A DNA stretch of 8,597 bases from Halanaerobiales bacterium (lineage in GTDB: Bacteria > Bacillota_F > Halanaerobiia > Halanaerobiales > DTU029), in the NCBI GenBank assembly GCA_016278415.1, contig JADQBV010000208.1, positions 1 through 8,597 on the forward strand, read 5' to 3'. The position numbers and the translations under genes were made by a program. The notes beneath the pieces were generated by a model. That model did no database searches. It was given only the letters and a program-made list of their open reading frames with translations, and was not told the origin of the DNA. This document shows, piece after piece, positions 6,541 to 8,597 of the stretch (positions are counted from its first letter, which is position 1; every line of letters begins with the position of its first letter).

Positions 6541-7050
6541 CCAATATATAACTGAATAATAGACCAATCCGAAGGGCATCTCTAATATAAAGAGGCGCCC
6601 ATATTTTTTATCAAAATTAAATCTTCCCAATAACTGTTGGTAATATACCCAGACGTTTTGCTATTTAACTGAAGGAATTTAAAAAGTCTCCAGTCACGGA
6701 CTGATTGTAAGAAATCTTCCATTTTAAAAACCTTTAAGGTTGATTTACTTGATACCAAAAATCAGGTAATAAGAAGCTGGTGTAACAAAATCTTGTTTCA
6801 CTGCCCCCTCATTATAAACGTAAGGTCGGGGAAGTACTAAGCCATCGAGGCTGTCGGAACACGATAGTGAGTTTGATTTTGTCGCTTCTTAATTGAAGGA
6901 GTAACTGGGGTTTAGACTTTTTCATGAATGAAGTGCCTCTAAATTTTCTTTTTAGTAACGCAATGTTAATTTAGAGATTAGACCGTCGAGGTCATCATAG
7001 CAAAAGGTCGGACATCTTTTAACCAACTAAAAGAGAAGAATATATTTTGG
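6541..7050 (+). ncRNA. ole: OLE RNA (ornate, large, extremophilic noncoding RNA)
   Basis: This region contains no plausible gene but is dense in perfect complementary segments. The ends pair: CCAATATATA (6541-6550) with TATATTTTGG (7041-7050), nine pairs and one U-U mismatch. Inside are TCCGA/TCGGA (6568-6572/7008-7012), GGGC/GCCC plus CTCT/AGAG (6574-6600), CAGTC/GACTG (6691-6703), AACCT/AGGTT (6729-6741), TAAGAAGC/GCTTCTTA (6770-6777/6884-6891), ACAAAATC/GATTTTGT (6785-6792/6875-6882), AGCC/GGCT (6840-6852), CTCTAAATT/AATTTAGAG (6937-6945/6968-6976), GACC/GGTC (6981-6993) and TCTTTT/AAAAGA (7015-7034). The large size, the location in the dxs-recN-spoIVB cluster and an OapA-like gene in the same cluster all fit OLE RNA. 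OLE RNA forms a membrane ribonucleoprotein with OapA (and OapB and OapC elsewhere) linked to alcohol, cold and Mg2+ stress. The family name is inferred from context and architecture, not from an alignment. The exact ends are uncertain, and known OLE RNAs are often nearer 600 nt. Confidence 0.85.
6574..6609 (+). terminator. Terminator-like hairpin with U-run near the RNA 5' end
   Basis: GGGC (6574-6577) pairs with GCCC (6597-6600) and CTCT (6580-6583) with AGAG (6591-6594), separated by a 2x2 internal loop and capped by a 7-nt loop. ATATTTTTT follows directly. This could terminate transcription reading through from recN. It also lies within the proposed RNA and may be one of its native helices. 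The internal loop makes it weaker than the terminator after spoIVB. Confidence 0.4.
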
Positions 7051-7058
7051 TGTCAAGT

Positions 7059-7063
7059 AGGAG
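7059..7063 (+). promoter_or_regulatory. Ribosome binding site supporting the spoIVB TTG start
   Basis: AGGAG lies 9 nt upstream of TTG 7073. It begins just 9 nt after the proposed 3' end of the noncoding RNA, so the translation signal is kept just outside the structured domain. Confidence 0.8.
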
Positions 7064-7072
7064 AGTGATAAT

Positions 7073-8371
7073 TTGAAAAAAAAGGTCGGGATTGGTCTTT
7101 TTATAGCAATTATATTTTTATTCATACCTTATTATTTTATTGCAAATGGTATCCCAGCATCTTTTTCTATGATAAAAGGAGATGAATCAACTGTTAAAAT
7201 TTCATTTCCCTTTAACCTATATGTTTCTGGAAAAGATAGTTCAGATATTATGATCAATGGAAAAATATTAAGTAATGAGCTAAAGTTAAGTCCAGGAAAG
7301 GTAACTCTAAAAGCTAATGATATTGGGAGTTCAGCTTTAAATTTTAAATTGTTTGGTATTATACCTGTAAAAACTATTACTGTAAAAGTATTACCTGAAG
7401 TTAATGTTTATCCAGGTGGTCAAGCTGTAGGTGTATTATTAAGAAGTCGAGGAGTGATGGTTGTAGGAAATTCATTTGTCGAAGACTCAGATGGCAATCG
7501 ACACTATCCGGCAAAAGATGCAGGAATATCTGTTGGCGACAAAATATTAAAAATTAATAAGAAAACCATCAATGATAAAATTAAACTTGCTACTGAAATA
7601 CAAAAAGCAGTAGAAAGTGGAAAGAAAGAAATTGAATTCTTAGTACAGAAGAATGATGGTAGAAAAGAAAATGTCCGTTTAAAACCTATAATGAATAGAC
7701 AAGGAATTTATATGATTGGTTTATATGTAGATGATGGTGTAGCAGGTGTAGGGACATTAACTTTTGTTAATCCATCGACTAAAGATTATGGTGCTCTAGG
7801 ACATGAAATAATTGAATCTAACAGTCAGAATCGAATTGAAGTAAGAAAGGGAAAAGTAATAGAGGCTAAGATATCAGGAATTCATAGTGGTCAGCGTGGT
7901 TTACCTGGTGAAAAATTAGGAACATTCTTCCAAACAGAAAATGTATTAGGGGAAATTAATAAGAATAATCAATTTGGTATATATGGAACATTAAAAAAAA
8001 TCCCCAAAAATCCTTATTTTAAAGAACCGATTCCTGTTGCAGCTAATAGTGAGGTTCAAAGGGGTCCAGCGAAAATATATACTGTCATACAGGGTGGTAC
8101 AATTGAAGAATTTTCTGTAAATATAGAACGGGTTTATTATCAATCCTCTGAAAAAGAAAAAGGGATGATTATTAATATAACAGATCCTAAATTAAGAAAG
8201 ATTACTGGTGGTATAATTCAAGGAATGAGTGGTAGTCCTATAGTTCAAAATAATAAACTAGTTGGAGCAGTTACCCATGTATTTGTTAATGAACCAACAA
8301 AAGGATATGCTATATTTGCTGAATGGATGTTATTGCAAACGAACTCATACAGTTATTCCAGGGCTAATTAG
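7073..8371 (+). CDS. spoIVB: SpoIVB signaling protease (S55 family)
   Basis: SpoIVB is a PDZ serine protease made in the forespore. It is secreted into the intermembrane space and cleaves SpoIVFA, triggering SpoIVFB to process pro-sigma-K in the mother cell. The 432 residues match the family. Residues ~5-26 form a signal-anchor helix. GVLLRSRGVMVVG and the following segment (~115-200, including DAGISVGDKILKINKK) form the PDZ domain. The C-terminal S55 peptidase domain has H244 in ALGHEI, D371 in NITDPK and S386 in GMSGSPI. The H-D and D-S spacings (127 and 15) equal those of the B. subtilis triad H236/D363/S378 as I recall it, so the enzyme looks active. The start is TTG 7073 with AGGAG 9 nt upstream. 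The gene follows the OLE-like RNA by only ~22 nt. Forespore sigma-F or sigma-G control is expected, but I found no convincing promoter. Its stop codon lies in the loop of the terminator. Confidence 0.97.
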   Translation: MKKKVGIGLFIAIIFLFIPYYFIANGIPASFSMIKGDESTVKISFPFNLYVSGKDSSDIMINGKILSNELKLSPGKVTLKANDIGSSALNFKLFGIIPVKTITVKVLPEVNVYPGGQAVGVLLRSRGVMVVGNSFVEDSDGNRHYPAKDAGISVGDKILKINKKTINDKIKLATEIQKAVESGKKEIEFLVQKNDGRKENVRLKPIMNRQGIYMIGLYVDDGVAGVGTLTFVNPSTKDYGALGHEIIESNSQNRIEVRKGKVIEAKISGIHSGQRGLPGEKLGTFFQTENVLGEINKNNQFGIYGTLKKIPKNPYFKEPIPVAANSEVQRGPAKIYTVIQGGTIEEFSVNIERVYYQSSEKEKGMIINITDPKLRKITGGIIQGMSGSPIVQNNKLVGAVTHVFVNEPTKGYAIFAEWMLLQTNSYSYSRAN

Positions 8372-8387
8372 AGCCCTGGTTTTTTTT
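8358..8387 (+). terminator. Rho-independent terminator of spoIVB
   Basis: CCAGGGCT (8358-8365) and AGCCCTGG (8372-8379) form a perfect 8-bp GC-rich stem with loop AATTAG, followed by eight T (8380-8387). The spoIVB TAG stop (8369-8371) is in the loop, so the ribosome reaches the hairpin as it terminates. It separates spoIVB from spo0A transcription. Confidence 0.95.
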
Positions 8388-8398
8388 AGTAATATTTC

Positions 8399-8426
8399 TT
8401 GGTATTACAGTATTTTCTAGGATAAT
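8399..8426 (+). promoter_or_regulatory. Possible vegetative promoter of spo0A
   Basis: TTGGTA (8399-8404) and GATAAT (8421-8426) are separated by 16 nt, just after the spoIVB terminator and ~120 nt before spo0A. Each box is near the sigma-A consensus (4/6 and 5/6). In B. subtilis spo0A has both sigma-A and sigma-H promoters; I could not identify a convincing sigma-H promoter or a TGTCGAA-type 0A box here. The AT-rich background makes chance matches easy. Confidence 0.3.
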
Positions 8427-8547
8427 ATATGGAAAAATAATAAAAATTTACTTTTATAAGAAGGTCTTTTGAAATATATGTAGAAGTAGATATATGCCGG
8501 AAATATTATGTAATTAAAAATTTTATGAGGAGGAGTTTGATTATATT

Positions 8548-8597
8548 ATGGAAGAAAATGTTAGAATTGTGTTGGTTGATGACAATCGTGAGTTTTG
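8548..8597 (+). CDS. spo0A: Sporulation response regulator Spo0A, 5' end (partial)
   Basis: The first 16 codons are visible, reading MEENVRIVLVDDNREF, cut by the window edge. This is the first beta strand of a CheY-like receiver domain with the acidic pair D11-D12 that binds Mg2+ beside the phosphorylated aspartate. The DDNRE wording is typical of Spo0A, which almost always lies directly downstream of spoIVB. Phosphorylated Spo0A is the master regulator that commits the cell to sporulation. ATG 8548 is preceded by a strong GAGGAGGAG (8527-8535), 12 nt away. The assignment rests on the short N-terminus plus synteny; another response regulator is possible but unlikely. Confidence 0.88.
   Translation, partial: MEENVRIVLVDDNREF

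Noticed and set aside
6919..6930. TTCATGAA palindrome as a possible ARG box
   Set aside because: It lacks the spaced TGAAT/ATTCA half-sites and is in the noncoding RNA, not at an arg gene.
6993..6999. CATCATA, resembling a sigma-G -10 box upstream of spoIVB
   Set aside because: No matching -35 (GHATR-like) lies at the right distance, and the site is within the structured RNA.
6448..7072. Possibility of a degraded gene, tRNA, riboswitch or CRISPR array in the recN-spoIVB gap
   Set aside because: There is no residual protein frame, no cloverleaf, no regularly spaced repeats and no riboswitch core I recognise. The dense long-range complementarity favours a large noncoding RNA.
8474..8496. Direct repeat ATATATG (8474-8480, 8490-8496) upstream of spo0A
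   Set aside because: Short and AT-only apart from one G; it matches neither 0A boxes nor another known regulator site, and chance is likely.

Overview
The window is AT-rich, and every gene lies on the + strand. It reads as a chromosome segment of a low-GC, endospore-forming Firmicute. The gene order dxs - tlyA - nadK - argR - recN - spoIVB - spo0A is the classic Bacillus/Clostridia housekeeping-sporulation neighbourhood. The OLE RNA/OapA pair described below is known mainly from anaerobic, thermophilic, halophilic or alkaliphilic Firmicutes, so an extremophilic anaerobe (for example a Halanaerobiales-like or Clostridia-like organism) is likely. I cannot name the species.

Layout: (1) 3-80, the last 25 codons of an unidentified gene. 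(2) 105-659, a small multi-pass membrane protein with a DxxxD motif, which I call OapA, the membrane partner of OLE RNA. (3) 660-2570 dxs, 2549-3373 tlyA, 3378-4229 nadK (apparently with an AUU start), 4246-4698 argR and 4747-6447 recN. These are tightly packed, with overlaps or short gaps. (4) 6448-7072, a 625-nt stretch with no plausible gene. Its first ~90 nt are extremely AT-rich and hold a TATAAT box. The rest (about 6541-7050) carries many perfect complementary segments, including a terminal stem joining the two ends. I interpret it as the large structured noncoding OLE RNA (ornate, large, extremophilic). (5) 7073-8371 spoIVB, closed by a strong intrinsic terminator that contains its stop codon. 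(6) 8548 to the edge, the first codons of spo0A.

How the genes work together: dxs supplies isoprenoid precursors, nadK makes NADP, TlyA methylates rRNA, ArgR controls arginine metabolism and RecN repairs DNA breaks. SpoIVB and Spo0A belong to sporulation: Spo0A starts the programme, and SpoIVB triggers late sigma-K activation. OapA and OLE RNA would form a membrane-bound ribonucleoprotein whose loss in Bacillus halodurans is known to cause sensitivity to short-chain alcohols, cold and Mg2+. The most notable point is that the ole RNA gene and oapA sit at opposite ends of the same gene cluster, about 5.9 kb apart, with five housekeeping genes between them.
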